This document shows positions 44,101-52,174 of a stretch of 52,174 nucleotides of DNA, one piece after another. How positions within the stretch are numbered: position 1 is the stretch's first letter; every line of letters starts with the position of its first letter. Source of the stretch: Porticoccaceae bacterium (GTDB taxonomy: Bacteria; Pseudomonadota; Gammaproteobacteria; Pseudomonadales; Porticoccaceae); assembly GCA_018663035.1 (NCBI GenBank), contig JABJEX010000061.1, positions 1-52,174 of the forward strand, read 5' to 3'. Below the pieces are notes generated by a model. The model was not told the DNA's origin, did no database searches, and saw nothing but the letters and a program-made list of their open reading frames with translations. Position numbers and translations under genes: made by a program.

Positions 44101-45781
44101 AAATATTTCAAGCGATGAGATCACTATCAGCAATGCGTCAAAAGAGTTCACTCTGAGCTACTTGCCGACGATTGAGGGCGACCCCAGCAATAGCATGAGT
44201 AACTTCTTTGCAGCTCGGGCGCGCAATCTAGTGGCCGCTGTTAATATTGACTACAGTGTTGATCGCGCCACCAATATGGTCACAGTGAACCACAGTTATG
44301 TGGATGCACAGGGCCAGGCGGTAGATACCATTGTTGGCCTGCATCCATTGCACTGGAAGAATTCAGCTCAAGCCACATCGCAGTATAAGATTCGCAGTGC
44401 TAGAGGCATGATTAAGTTCAGCGAGACACAGGGCTTTAGTTACCAGCTACCATTTACTGGTGTGTTGCCCACTATGCCGTCTATCGCTGATTCCTACGAT
44501 CAAAATACCCTGGAATCTCTGGTTAGCTCCTTCGTCAATGCGGGCGAGTCGTCTTGGATTAACGCGACAGATACATACTGGTCGGGCAAGGCCTACGGCA
44601 AGGTCGCCGAAACAGCGGCTCTGGCTCAGTCTATTGGTATGGACACCGAAGCTGGCGTATTGATTGATTGGCTCAAGGTTGAACTGGCTGACTGGTTTAC
44701 GGCAGAGACCGATGGCAACCTAGATATCAATAAATACTTCGTTTATGACGAAAACTGGGACGCGCTGTTTGGAATTGAAGAAGCCTATGGTTCGCATCAG
44801 CGAATGGCTGATCACCATTTCCACTACGGCTACTTCGTCAGAGCTGCAGCAGAGATCTGTCGAGTTGATGTGGCCTGGTGTGGTGCCGATCAGTATGGTC
44901 CCATGATCGAGCTATTGATCCGCGACTATGCAGGTGATGACAGCGAAGAAATGTTCCCTAAAATGCGCAACTTTGATCCAGCCAACGGCTTCTCTTGGGC
45001 CGACGGTAAAGGTGACGCGGTTCAGGGTAACAACAACGAGTCTACCTCTGAAGCGGCAAATGCCTATGGTGCAATAGTGCTCTATGGGCTTGCTACCGGA
45101 CAGGATGATCTGGTTGCTAAAGGAATGTATATGCATGCCTCAACCTCGGCAGCGTTCTGGCAGTACTGGAACAATATCGATGGTTACAACAATCTGGGAG
45201 CCGACTACAACAACTTCCCAGCGGGCTACGATAAAATTACCACCTCAATTATCTGGGGCAGCGGTGCGGATTTCTCCACCTGGTTCAGCCCCAAATATGC
45301 CCACATTCTGGGTATCCAAGGGCTGCCTTCCAGCCCGCTTATTCTGTATGTGGGTCAATATGCTGACTATATGCAAGACTATGTCAGCTTGGGTATGACT
45401 GAGTCATCCAATGGTAAGCCCTCTGGCTTAGGTACTGATGAGTGGACAGATCTGTGGTGGAACCTCTGGGCCATGACTGACGCCGATGCCGCACTGACTG
45501 ACTACAACAGCGTTGGCAGCAACTATGCTGCTGAGGCTGGAGAGTCAAAGGCGCACACCTATCACTGGTTGCATACCTTTAGCAAATTGGGTCATCTGAA
45601 AACTGGTACAGGTGAGTTGACAGCGGACTACCCAGGGGCATTAGCCTTTGATGCTGTCAATGGTGGAAGGACGTACGTGGTTTATAACTTCTCCGACCAG
45701 CCCATCACGGTAACCTACAGTGACGGGCAGCAGGTGACAGCTGCTGCCAAGGGCTTTACCCTTGAGCAGGCAGCGCCCTAA
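41108..45781 (+). CDS. Large multidomain lipoprotein with GH81 endo-beta-1,3-glucanase domain
   Basis: A 1557-residue secreted lipoprotein. The lipobox is LSAC at Cys20, followed by a Gly run. A cadherin-like domain (about 33-130) and a region of Ala/Leu-rich helices (about 135-415) come next. Ca-binding thrombospondin type-3-like repeats lie at about 419-560 and a galactose-binding-like carbohydrate module (about 571-738) with conserved Cys pairs follows. A GH81 catalytic domain occupies about 760-1554, with the motifs DHHFHYGYF (near 1236) and GNNNESTSEA containing the catalytic Glu. GH81 enzymes hydrolyse beta-1,3-glucan, so algal laminarin is the likely substrate. No TonB receptor or transporter is adjacent. 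A 233-base gap precedes it. Confidence 0.88.
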   Translation: MKLHSKAIPVLSCVLFLSACGGGGGSEPVAPPIAVNQPPSLTVEAEVSVVEGNLEVAVASGTDPENQSLSYSISGGADSALFSVSNEGEISFVSAADFEAPADSDVDNSYELTLELADSRGGTDSAQIVVTVTNALEGRVVDGPLSGSAVFLDLNNNLIADAGEPTATANAQGYYALPEPADTLGARLVALGGTDIATNIELADLALIADLPANLASAITISPISSVIAGVEGDDAKAAVLAALGINVSLDDFLAMDIWALAEANNDDAKALQRINQQIALIMTTVQSLGQATTQEELRSLAENAADAVAAQITTNGAINLESTSQLVAVVTASLPNTSAVSALVVGAVAENIADINKLLADESTNPTSDAAAEFVQATQTTLLSEVADVVSGVSSLVEFVAETAVSNLFGNSDFYNAQVDTDSDGISNLLDNDDDGDGVADGSDAFPLDASETLDSDADQIGNNADLDDDNDGVADELDAFPLNPTESEDFDEDGIGNNADLDNDNDGVADLNDAFPFDSTETLDTDGDQIGNNADTDDDGDGVADVDDFFPLDATRSEESDGALDNGDLLVFKDGGVGSIWDAGINAFDSAINWGECNQDGGAGCPSIGWEVVTDAERGDVLQVSHSAAGNMAGLFFKASQPVNLADYSAGAIEFDIKVVSGDSKITMKLDCVYPCTSGDKALGSKGASGWESVSVSLSSLSATGLVLTSVDTGLVIWATDAAGTVFLLDNVRFTGIADGATPPTGGSGPVLPPSSSSYEILPYGAGSISDTFNLASYRCAVDYGNWIYNAGVVEPAIAACDENTRIPSGTPTKLYPQLTGEALNRPVPTHKWWGSVGFVGEMRDGGAAYITPDPIRARISPTGARINGIPGGFKTFGNFPRYEGPVPFDEVFEGVAIANSVHNNMDAYLKDHSDGSVTVQWKTGSTAVMDATFVHGSPYVYFKLYEGEALLRTLRTDSGEKGIFYNQENHLGVWTYVAGIRNNILISGEGVTSYENISSDEITISNASKEFTLSYLPTIEGDPSNSMSNFFAARARNLVAAVNIDYSVDRATNMVTVNHSYVDAQGQAVDTIVGLHPLHWKNSAQATSQYKIRSARGMIKFSETQGFSYQLPFTGVLPTMPSIADSYDQNTLESLVSSFVNAGESSWINATDTYWSGKAYGKVAETAALAQSIGMDTEAGVLIDWLKVELADWFTAETDGNLDINKYFVYDENWDALFGIEEAYGSHQRMADHHFHYGYFVRAAAEICRVDVAWCGADQYGPMIELLIRDYAGDDSEEMFPKMRNFDPANGFSWADGKGDAVQGNNNESTSEAANAYGAIVLYGLATGQDDLVAKGMYMHASTSAAFWQYWNNIDGYNNLGADYNNFPAGYDKITTSIIWGSGADFSTWFSPKYAHILGIQGLPSSPLILYVGQYADYMQDYVSLGMTESSNGKPSGLGTDEWTDLWWNLWAMTDADAALTDYNSVGSNYAAEAGESKAHTYHWLHTFSKLGHLKTGTGELTADYPGALAFDAVNGGRTYVVYNFSDQPITVTYSDGQQVTAAAKGFTLEQAAP
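42440..42754 (+). repeat. Three 105-bp units encoding 35-residue Ca-binding repeats
   Basis: Tandem in-frame repeats beginning at 42440, 42545 and 42650, each starting with DAFP and containing IGNNADxDxDxDGVAD. Partial units flank them on both sides. They form the thrombospondin type-3-like spacer of the GH81 lipoprotein and probably bind calcium. Confidence 0.85.
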
Positions 45782-45795
45782 TCGGGTTGCAAAGA

Positions 45796-46425
45796 CTAAG
45801 CTTTCGCGCTGGGGCGATCATTCACCTGATCGTACCAGCGCTGTAAGTGAACGCAGTTCTCAGGAATAAACTTCTTCACCCATTTGGCAAAATCAACAAT
45901 GGTCAGGCCAGAAATATCAGCCATAGAATAGTAGTCACCCATAAAAAACTGGTTATCAGCAAAATGGGCATCCAGATCAGCGAATAAATTATCCAATCTA
46001 AGTAGGCCTCGCTCGGCTAATTCTGGAATCTGACTGTAGTTGTGTGGCCCTGGCATGGCGCGATTCTTAAAACCGGGTGTGGCATTACGAAAAGCTTCAG
46101 CACCTGCCATAAAGCCATTCATCTGTAATAACCCATTAAAAGCATCCACCTGCGCTCGCTCTACAGGGGTGCGGCCACAGAGTGGATTCTCAGGAAACAC
46201 CTCCTCCAGATAACGACAGATCGCATTGACCTGGCTGAGTACGGTGCCATCATCCAACACTAGTAGAGGAACCTCGGCAAGAGGGCTAATCTTCATAAAG
46301 GCATCAGAGAACTGCTCGCCCTTCGCCAGATCAACTTGAACACTGTCTATTTCCACCCCTTTTTCGGCTAGAAATATTCTCACTCGCCGCGGGCTTGGTG
46401 CTGTTTTGCAGTCATAGAATTTCAT
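45796..46425 (-). CDS. Glutathione S-transferase family protein
   Basis: A 209-residue GST. The N-terminal thioredoxin-like domain (about 1-78) starts MKFYDCKTAPSPRRVRIFL and has the cis-Pro segment AEVPLLVLDDG with the following LSQVNAICRYLEE, where glutathione binds. The helical C-terminal domain (about 90-205) has the N-capping motif MADISGLTIVDFA. The substrate is unknown. The gene converges with the GH81 gene, 14 bases away, and follows dxs after 20 bases, so it may belong to the dxs transcript. Confidence 0.88.
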   Translation of the reverse strand: MKFYDCKTAPSPRRVRIFLAEKGVEIDSVQVDLAKGEQFSDAFMKISPLAEVPLLVLDDGTVLSQVNAICRYLEEVFPENPLCGRTPVERAQVDAFNGLLQMNGFMAGAEAFRNATPGFKNRAMPGPHNYSQIPELAERGLLRLDNLFADLDAHFADNQFFMGDYYSMADISGLTIVDFAKWVKKFIPENCVHLQRWYDQVNDRPSAKA

Positions 46426-46445
46426 TGTCAGACCTCTTGGAATAT

Positions 46446-48377
46446 TTATTGAGCCGCCTTTGTGGGCAGCTGTAGAATGTCCAGTCGCTGTTCGATACGC
46501 CGCAAAATTCCTGCGCTGTCGAGACCGACATCCTGCAGCTGCTCGCTGTGAGAAGCATGGTCGACAAATCGATCCGGCAGGCCTATATGCAGCACTGGCA
46601 TCACTATGCCCTCTTCGGCGAGAAACTCGCTGACAGCAGCGCCAGCGCCACCGGCTACGCTGTTCTCCTCAACCGTGACTAGCAACTGGTGCTCAGCCGC
46701 CAACTCGCGAATTAGCTGTTGGTCTATGGGTTTTACGAATCGCATATCAGCAACCGTAGCATTGAGTTGCTCAGCAGCTTCTAAGGCCGCAGCCAAGGTA
46801 GTACCAAAATTTAAAATGGCTAGCTGATTGCCTGTGCGCCGCACGACACCTTGGCCCACGGGCAGAGCGGTCATAGTTTTTTCGATTATCGCACCGGGCC
46901 CAGTGCCTCTAGGGTAGCGCACCGCTGCAGGCCCCTGATGAACAAAGCCTGTATAGAGGAGTTGTCTGGTTTCATTTTCATCCGATGGTGTCATCACCAG
47001 CATATTGGGAACGCAGCGCAAAAAGCTTATGTCGTAGGCGCCAGCATGAGTGGCACCGTCTTCGCCGACCAGTCCCGCACGATCCATGGCAAACAATACA
47101 TCGAGGTTTTGCAGGGCAACGTCATGAATTAACTGATCATAGCCACGCTGTAAAAAGGTCGAATAGATGGCAACCACTGGCTTGGCACCTTCGCAGGCCA
47201 TGCCGGCAGCAAGGGTAACAGCGTGCTGCTCGGCAATGGCGACATCCTCGTAGCGATCGGGGAATCGCTCGGCAAATTCTGCCATACCAGAGCCCTCACC
47301 CATAGCTGGCGTAATGCCTACCAGCCGGGGATCTTTCTCCGCCATATCGCACAGCCAGTCGCCAAACACTTTTTGATATTTAGGCTTAGCTGGTTTAACC
47401 ACTGCAGGTTGCGCAACGGCTGGCTGTACCGCAGGTTTGGGTTCAATCTTATTTAGGGCGTGGTAACCCACAGGATCATTCTCAGCGGGCTCAAAGCCCT
47501 TACCCTTGTGAGTAATAATATGCAGTAGTACTGGGCCATCAATGTTTTTTAGTTTATTGAGAATCTCCACCAGCATGGGCAGGTCATGGCCATCAATCAG
47601 CCCGATGTAATAAAAGCCTAGTTCTTCGAAAATAGTCGCTGGCGAGACCATGCTCTTCATGTATTCTTCAGTGCGGCGAACAAAATTCTTTGCCTGAGGC
47701 ATAGAGCGCAGAGCCTTTTTACCGCTCTCCCGAAGATTGGTATAAAACTTACTCGACCAGAGCTTGGCAAAATAGGTTGAGAGACCACCAGAGTTTCGAG
47801 AGATAGACATCTGATTGTCGTTGAGTACAACCAGCAGATTCTTATCCACATGGGCCGCGTGGTTGATAGCTTCAAAAGCCATACCTGCGGTCATTGCGCC
47901 ATCGCCCATAATAGCTACAGTGCGGCGCTCTTCGCCCATCTGTGTCGATGCCATCGCCATGCCTAGGGCCGCGCTAATTGAGGTGCTTGAATGGCCTACG
48001 CCAAAGGTGTCGTACTCACTCTCGGTGCGTTTAGGAAAACCTGAAAGACCGTCTTTTTGACGCATGCTCAGCATTTGCTCGCGGCGGCCCGTTAAAATTT
48101 TATGGGGATAGGTCTGATGGCCCACATCCCAGACCAGGCGATCCTGGGGCGTATTGAATACATAGTGCAGGGCTACAGTTAACTCAGTAACCCCCAAACC
48201 AGCGCCAAAGTGGCCACCTGTTTTACCTACGCAATAGAGCATAAAAGCCCGCAGCTCATCAGTGACAGTCAGTAGCTCTTCGTCATTCAATTGACGCAGG
48301 TCTGCCGGCGAATTGATACGGTCTAATAGCGGCGTATCAGGTCGGCTGAGTGGGATATCCGTAAATGTCTTTGCCAT
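46446..48377 (-). CDS. dxs: 1-deoxy-D-xylulose-5-phosphate synthase
   Basis: Dxs makes DXP from pyruvate and glyceraldehyde 3-phosphate using thiamine diphosphate, the first step of the MEP isoprenoid pathway and a branch to thiamine and pyridoxal. The 643 residues include [10 protein letters not shown], the ThDP motif [17 protein letters not shown] with downstream NDNQMSIS, and the transketolase-type [19 protein letters not shown] Pro/Ala/Val/Lys-rich linker (about 311-338) between the first and second domains is low in complexity. It is the last gene of the classic xseB-ispA-dxs operon, 48 bases after ispA. Confidence 0.97.
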   Translation of the reverse strand: MAKTFTDIPLSRPDTPLLDRINSPADLRQLNDEELLTVTDELRAFMLYCVGKTGGHFGAGLGVTELTVALHYVFNTPQDRLVWDVGHQTYPHKILTGRREQMLSMRQKDGLSGFPKRTESEYDTFGVGHSSTSISAALGMAMASTQMGEERRTVAIMGDGAMTAGMAFEAINHAAHVDKNLLVVLNDNQMSISRNSGGLSTYFAKLWSSKFYTNLRESGKKALRSMPQAKNFVRRTEEYMKSMVSPATIFEELGFYYIGLIDGHDLPMLVEILNKLKNIDGPVLLHIITHKGKGFEPAENDPVGYHALNKIEPKPAVQPAVAQPAVVKPAKPKYQKVFGDWLCDMAEKDPRLVGITPAMGEGSGMAEFAERFPDRYEDVAIAEQHAVTLAAGMACEGAKPVVAIYSTFLQRGYDQLIHDVALQNLDVLFAMDRAGLVGEDGATHAGAYDISFLRCVPNMLVMTPSDENETRQLLYTGFVHQGPAAVRYPRGTGPGAIIEKTMTALPVGQGVVRRTGNQLAILNFGTTLAAALEAAEQLNATVADMRFVKPIDQQLIRELAAEHQLLVTVEENSVAGGAGAAVSEFLAEEGIVMPVLHIGLPDRFVDHASHSEQLQDVGLDSAGILRRIEQRLDILQLPTKAAQ

Positions 48378-48425
48378 GATGGTTTTATCTTATGCTGGGT
48401 GGAAATTTTACACCAATTAAATCTG

Positions 48426-49316
48426 TTAATAAGCTCGGTTAACAATAAACCGCGCTATGCCTCGCAACGGGTCTGCCTGCTCAGCAAAAACAGCCAGGCT
48501 GTCGAGGCTCTTTTGGTGCAGCTCTGCGGCCTGACTACGGGCCTGCTCCAGACCAAGAATAGACGTATAGGTCGACTTGTGGTTGGCTATATCTGAGCCC
48601 TGCTGCTTGCCCAACTGCTCGGTAGAGCTTTCTACATCCAAAATATCATCTTGGATTTGAAAGGCTAAGCCAATGGCCTGAGCGTAGGTTTTCAGCGCCC
48701 CCAGCTGCTGCTGAGTTGCATTCCCGGTCGCCATGGCGCCCATAAGTACGCTGGCCTCTATAAGGGCGCCAGTTTTGTGCGTGTGCATATTTTTAAGCTG
48801 CTCAATATTCAAAAGCTGCCCAGTCGCGGCCAGATCGATTGCCTGTCCAGCGACCATGCCATTGCACCCACCTAAGCTGGCCAGCATGGCTACTAGCTTA
48901 ACCACAGTATCTGCGGATAGACCCTCAAGTTCGGTCAGCTGCTGAAAGGCAAGAGACTGTAAGCCATCCCCGGCAAGAATAGCGGTAGCCTCATCAAACT
49001 GTATATGACAGGTAGGCTTGCCGCGGCGCAGATTGTCATCATCCATTGCAGGCAGATCGTCATGAATCAATGAATAGGCATGGATCATCTCCAGCGCTGC
49101 GGCAACCTTGGCCGTATTTTGATTATGGCCTCCAAGCGCATCAGCAGCGGCAAAACACAGAGCAGGACGAATACGCTTGCCGCCATTAAGCACCGAGTAC
49201 CGCATGGCAGCAAAGAGTGGCGCTGCCGGCCCTTCGGCCACAGGTAAGCTCTGCTCTAGTTGAGCATCAACCTCTGTGCGGTATTTTTCCAGTAGTGCGG
49301 GCAGATCATGGGTCAT
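48426..49316 (-). CDS. ispA: Farnesyl diphosphate synthase
   Basis: IspA condenses IPP with DMAPP and GPP to farnesyl diphosphate. The 296-residue protein carries the first Asp-rich motif in HDDLPAMDDDNLRRGKPT, the second in FQIQDDILDVE, and GGKRIRPALCFA near the N-terminus. It lies nine bases after xseB and before dxs, typical gammaproteobacterial order, and joins the MEP pathway to ubiquinone and peptidoglycan lipid synthesis. Confidence 0.96.
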   Translation of the reverse strand: MTHDLPALLEKYRTEVDAQLEQSLPVAEGPAAPLFAAMRYSVLNGGKRIRPALCFAAADALGGHNQNTAKVAAALEMIHAYSLIHDDLPAMDDDNLRRGKPTCHIQFDEATAILAGDGLQSLAFQQLTELEGLSADTVVKLVAMLASLGGCNGMVAGQAIDLAATGQLLNIEQLKNMHTHKTGALIEASVLMGAMATGNATQQQLGALKTYAQAIGLAFQIQDDILDVESSTEQLGKQQGSDIANHKSTYTSILGLEQARSQAAELHQKSLDSLAVFAEQADPLRGIARFIVNRAY

Positions 49317-49325
49317 GCAGAGCCC

Positions 49326-49562
49326 TTATTCGGCAGATTCAAAGGGTTCGCTAAGTAACTCATCACCTTGACGAGTGAGTAGCTCAACTTTTTGTTCAGC
49401 CTGTTTGAGCGCTGCCTGACATTCTCTGGCTACTTTGATGCCCTGCTCAAAAGACTTCAAAGAATCTTCGAGGCTGAGATTGCCAGTTTCTAGTGCTTCC
49501 ACCAGAGACTCAAGGCTCTCTAACTGCTTTTCAAAGTCCATGGCTTTTTTTTCTTTAGTCAC
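49326..49562 (-). CDS. xseB: Exodeoxyribonuclease VII small subunit
   Basis: XseB is the small helical subunit of exonuclease VII, which degrades single-stranded DNA with XseA. From a GTG at 49562 the product is 78 residues, the normal length, with the family pattern FEKQLESLESLVEALETGNLSLEDSLKSFEQG reading as two helices, then AALKQAEQKVELL. An ATG at 49541 would give 71 residues. The longer frame to 49631 adds a hydrophobic segment not found in the family. First gene of xseB-ispA-dxs. Confidence 0.9.
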   Translation of the reverse strand: MTKEKKAMDFEKQLESLESLVEALETGNLSLEDSLKSFEQGIKVARECQAALKQAEQKVELLTRQGDELLSEPFESAE

Positions 49563-49754
49563 AATTAAAACTCGCTGTAAAAAGACTGAAATTAACAGCA
49601 ACACACTAACCAACATAGTCATGTGGGTCAATTGTCATGAGGCTTAATAACCATCTAATAATGCTCTGAAGCGCCCAAGACGGACGCGGGACTAATTTGC
49701 CTATAGGATTGAGTTATTTGGGTTCTTATTGGTCTTATATCTATAGGCCTAGGT

Positions 49755-49783
49755 TTGACAGAGACCCATTGGCTGTTCAAAAT
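49755..49783 (+). promoter_or_regulatory. Possible sigma-70 promoter in the xseB-HNH intergenic region
   Basis: TTGACA (49755-49760), a perfect -35, then 17 bp and CAAAAT (49778-49783), four of six bases of a -10. Transcription would start near 49790. No good open reading frame follows before the terminator at 49921. Confidence 0.4.
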
Positions 49784-49789
49784 AAAAGC

Positions 49790-49953
49790 ACGTGATTTAG
49801 GAGAATACGTCTTCAGAAATCAGAACCTCGAACTTACAAATGCTTCAGTTTTACGCAAGGCCTCAATGGCCGGGCGAGATTTTATTCCCCCTGTAACAAA
49901 CCCTTTAATAGTATTTCTAGAGCCCTGTTGTTAACCGCAATAGGGCTTTTTTG
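49790..49953 (+). ncRNA. Candidate small RNA of about 160 nt, or non-coding gap
   Basis: The 411-base gap between the xseB start (49562) and the HNH gene (49974) holds no supported gene. Within it a plausible promoter at 49755 and a terminator at 49921 would define an RNA of about 160 bases. I recognise no known RNA family in it. A frame of 74 codons (49713-49934) without standard start overlaps it and is discounted. Confidence 0.25.
49921..49953 (+). terminator. Intrinsic terminator upstream of the HNH gene
   Basis: AGCCCTgTTG (49921-49930) pairs with CAAtAGGGCT (49938-49947), with one mismatch, followed by TTTTTTG. It ends 20 bases before the HNH start codon and so closes whatever is transcribed from the gap, not the HNH gene. 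Confidence 0.85.
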
Positions 49954-49973
49954 TTAATAGAGGAGAGTATTAG

Positions 49974-50534
49974 GTGCAAACAAGAATACTTAGACTTAAT
50001 TTAGCGGGACAGCCGATTGACTGGCTTAGCTGGGAAGAGGCGGTCTGTCTCTATGCTCGAGACCTAGTGTCCTGGACAATGGGTGATCTGGTGTGCAGGG
50101 TGCGAGGAGGGCATTCTAGGGCCAGTGGACAGAGATCAGTTATTGAGGTGCCAAGCATTATCGCCTGTGGCGGCGACCAGCTGGCGCGGCCACGTTCAAA
50201 TTACCCCTTAAGTAATCCCACCCTGTTTGCTCGTGACGCCAACATCTGCATGTACTGCGCTCGCCACTTTGCTGGCAGCAAGCTTACCAGGGACCATATT
50301 CATCCCACATCGAGGGGCGGCCAAGATCGCTGGGAAAATGTAGTAGCTGCCTGTAAAAGATGTAATCAACACAAAGCTAATCGCACCCCTGAGGAGGCCA
50401 ATATGCAGTTAGTGGCGCTCCCATTTAAACCTAATAATGCAGAGTATCTTGCGCTGCTTAATAGCCATCGCATTCTAGGTGATCAGATGGAGTTCCTGCG
50501 CAGCCAGTTTTCTAAAAACAGCAGGCTGTTGTAG
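49974..50534 (+). CDS. HNH endonuclease-domain protein
   Basis: A 186-residue protein starting with GTG at 49974 after a clear AGGAGAG. The C-terminal part is an HNH domain with structural zinc pairs CMYC and CKRC. The ββα-Me motif DHIHPTSRGGQDRWENVVAACKRCNQHK includes the catalytic His. The N-terminal ~80 residues (LNLAGQPIDWLSWEEAVCLYARD) form a conserved portion common in HNH proteins of gammaproteobacteria. The substrate is unknown; it is not flanked by a methylase or other restriction gene, so a repair or housekeeping role is more likely than restriction. The product is not linked to any mobile element. Confidence 0.88.
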   Translation: MQTRILRLNLAGQPIDWLSWEEAVCLYARDLVSWTMGDLVCRVRGGHSRASGQRSVIEVPSIIACGGDQLARPRSNYPLSNPTLFARDANICMYCARHFAGSKLTRDHIHPTSRGGQDRWENVVAACKRCNQHKANRTPEEANMQLVALPFKPNNAEYLALLNSHRILGDQMEFLRSQFSKNSRLL

Positions 50535-50569
50535 CGAAGCCCAAATGCAGCTGTAAGATTACTCTGGGT

Positions 50570-51910
50570 TTACAGACCCTGAGCAAAGGTCAGCAGAATC
50601 AGTGCCGGACAGAAAAACTTCACATACAGTGGCCAGATCTTCCAAAATAGCCCCTGTTCGACATCCGGGTTACCAAGCTTAACTTCCTCAAGAATACTGT
50701 TGCGATAAAAAACCCAGCCCGCATAGATACATAGCACCATGCTCAATAATGGCTGCGCCCGCTCAGTAGTTAGAGTGATAACAAAGCCAAACATCGAGTC
50801 AAAGTTAAGGCAGATAAGCGTGCTAATCGCAAATACACTGGCCCCAACCAGCCAAGTGGCTCTGTTGCGATCAACCTGATGAGTCTCCACCGCATAAGAC
50901 ACCGGCACTTCCAGCATAGAGATGGACGAGGTCAGTGCCGCGATCGACATCAGCACGAAGAATGCCAGCCCAACCAGCAGCCCTGTTGAGCCCATGCCAG
51001 AGAACAGTGCTGGTAAAACCTTGAATATAAGATCTGGGCCAGCAATTAGAGAACCATTGTCCGCATAGATGGTGACACCAAGATTCTGTGCCACAAAAAT
51101 TGCCGGCAGTACCAATAGGCCGGCCAAAAAGGCAACAGAAGTATCTGTTAATGTCACTAACGCGCCCACTGTTGGAAGATTTTCATCGGCGCGAATATAA
51201 GAGCCGTACACCAGCATGGTGCCCACACCCAGCGACATAGAGAAAAATGCCTGCCCCATGGCGCTGACAATCAGATTGGGGTCAGTGATTTGAGAAAAGT
51301 CCGGCACCAGGTAATGTCTCAGACCTTCCATGGCGCCGTCCTGAGTGAGCACATAAAAAATAAGCGCAAACATCAACACGAACAAAGACGGCATCAGACG
51401 GCTAGACCATTTCTCAATACCAGCCTCAACACCTACGCTGATAATTAGTACCGTCAGCAGGATAAACAGGGCAGCAAAGCTAATATTGCGCTCCAGACTG
51501 TCGGCCGTCAGCCAGTTTCCGGCAGACTCAAAGCCAATAATCAATGACAGAGGTTCTAGCATAAACGCCAGCATCCAGCCTGCCACAATACTGTAAAAAC
51601 TGAGAATGAGCGCGGCGGTGAGCATGCCGCCAATACCCGTTAGTCTGCCAAAGCTCTTGGCCACTGCGCCGGTCGAAATAGATTGCAGCGCCCCAACCAT
51701 ATTGGATCTTGTGTGACGGCCAATAATCAGCTCCGCCATCATTGCTGGGTAGGCCAGTAAAAAGGCTAAAACAAGGTACATTATCAAAAACGCAGCACCA
51801 CCGTTCTCGGCAGCATTAGTGGGGAACCCCCAGATATTGCCCAGCCCCACGGCAGACCCTGAGGCGGCAAAGATAAATGCCAACCGAGAAGAAAACTCAC
51901 CTCTTTGCAT
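50570..51910 (-). CDS. Sodium-dependent neurotransmitter-family (NSS/SNF) symporter
   Basis: An inner-membrane symporter of 446 residues with about eleven membrane helices. The family hallmark is at the N-terminus: SSRLAFIFAASGSAVGLGNIWGFPTNAAENGGAAFL, which binds Na+ and substrate at unwound helix 1. Substrates of this family are amino acids or related amines; the specific one is not evident. The ATG at 51910 is preceded by AGGA at nine bases. An alternative GTG at 51964 would add 18 hydrophilic residues and has no ribosome-binding site. It is divergent from ssrA. Confidence 0.9.
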   Translation of the reverse strand: MQRGEFSSRLAFIFAASGSAVGLGNIWGFPTNAAENGGAAFLIMYLVLAFLLAYPAMMAELIIGRHTRSNMVGALQSISTGAVAKSFGRLTGIGGMLTAALILSFYSIVAGWMLAFMLEPLSLIIGFESAGNWLTADSLERNISFAALFILLTVLIISVGVEAGIEKWSSRLMPSLFVLMFALIFYVLTQDGAMEGLRHYLVPDFSQITDPNLIVSAMGQAFFSMSLGVGTMLVYGSYIRADENLPTVGALVTLTDTSVAFLAGLLVLPAIFVAQNLGVTIYADNGSLIAGPDLIFKVLPALFSGMGSTGLLVGLAFFVLMSIAALTSSISMLEVPVSYAVETHQVDRNRATWLVGASVFAISTLICLNFDSMFGFVITLTTERAQPLLSMVLCIYAGWVFYRNSILEEVKLGNPDVEQGLFWKIWPLYVKFFCPALILLTFAQGL

Positions 51911-52040
51911 TGCTGCATTCCTATGGTTATTTTTATTAGCCGACGATTCTAGGGTATTCGCCACGCAAATTCGATGGTTAAATTGTTTTGATTAAAGTCA
52001 GTTCCAGTTGCCCCGTACTGTGTTAGACTCCGCGTCCTCT

Positions 52041-52174
52041 GGGGGCGTTTTGGATTCGACGACGGTTACAAAACCTCCGGTGCATGCCGAGATGGTGACC
52101 AATCTCGTTAATCCAAAGTCGCAAACTATTAGTTGCCAACGACGACAACTACGCACTAGCTGCTTAAACCCCAG
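52041..52174 (+). ncRNA. ssrA: Transfer-messenger RNA, 5' part (runs off the right edge)
   Basis: The start GGGGGCGTTTTGGATTCGACG is the conserved 5' end of tmRNA, which rescues stalled ribosomes and tags truncated proteins. The tag frame begins at GCC 52135 and reads ANDDNYALAA followed by TAA at 52165-52167, the same tag as in Pseudomonas. The 3' tRNA-like half lies outside the window. TAGACT at 52024-52029 could be a -10, with a weak -35. Confidence 0.96.

Noticed and set aside
49713-49934. 74-codon open frame with a hydrophobic start in the xseB-HNH gap
   Set aside because: No ATG, GTG or TTG with a ribosome-binding site near its beginning, and it runs into a terminator stem.
49974-50534. 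HNH protein as part of a restriction or mobile system
   Set aside because: No methylase, integrase or repeats flank it and base composition matches its neighbours.

Overview
The window is 52 kb of ordinary, gene-dense bacterial chromosome with about 50% GC. It carries no insertion sequence, prophage, CRISPR array or rRNA operon that I can see. Gene content and order point to a marine gammaproteobacterium of the Cellvibrionales/SAR92-Porticoccaceae type; this placement is inference. The supporting signs are the Pseudomonas-like order typA-(thiI)-glnA-DUF4124-ntrB-ntrC, a secB-grxC-yibN block, a phoB-phoR-pst-phoU locus, an xseB-ispA-dxs operon, a PPi-type phosphofructokinase, a large GH81 laminarinase-like lipoprotein, and a tmRNA with the tag ANDDNYALAA.

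Layout. 0-9 kb: the 5' part of an EnvC-like gene, gpmI, the ABC-F ATPase uup, an MMPL/RND exporter with an acidic insert, a 2-hydroxyacid dehydrogenase and PPi-PFK. 9-18 kb: mpl, dtd, pip, tag, a diguanylate-cyclase-like protein with a GGNEF motif, typA, and a PAS-GGDEF-EAL protein whose EAL motif is degenerate. 18-24 kb: the nitrogen control locus. It holds a stand-alone ThiI-type rhodanese domain where full-length thiI normally sits, glnA behind two NtrC boxes and a sigma-54 promoter, a DUF4124 gene broken by an amber codon, and ntrBC behind its own NtrC box and sigma-54 promoter. 24-28.7 kb: secB-grxC-yibN, then a cluster of nucleic-acid and protease genes (PHP phosphoesterase, SprT, GIY-YIG, NYN) with a HutC-like GntR regulator flanked by TGTATATAC palindromes. 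28.7-41 kb: the phosphate/arsenate region, with arsJ and its partner GAPDH, a 55-residue membrane protein, SlyD, phoBR, a porin, pstSCAB and phoU. 41-46 kb: the GH81 lipoprotein and a GST. 46-52 kb: dxs-ispA-xseB, an intergenic stretch with a possible small RNA, an HNH protein, an NSS transporter, and the start of ssrA, which runs off the edge.

How the genes work together. Two global nutrient circuits are readable from DNA sites. For nitrogen, NtrC boxes and -24/-12 promoters precede both glnA and ntrBC. For phosphate, Pho boxes precede phoB, pstS and the divergent porin, each with a -10 element exactly 10 bp downstream. A weaker Pho-box-like site with the same 10 bp geometry lies in front of the GAPDH-arsJ operon. 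This suggests, without proving, that arsenate detoxification is induced together with high-affinity phosphate uptake, which would also admit arsenate. Further points of interest are the reduced thiI, the two degenerate c-di-GMP proteins, and the pairing of a HutC-like regulator with a NYN nuclease.
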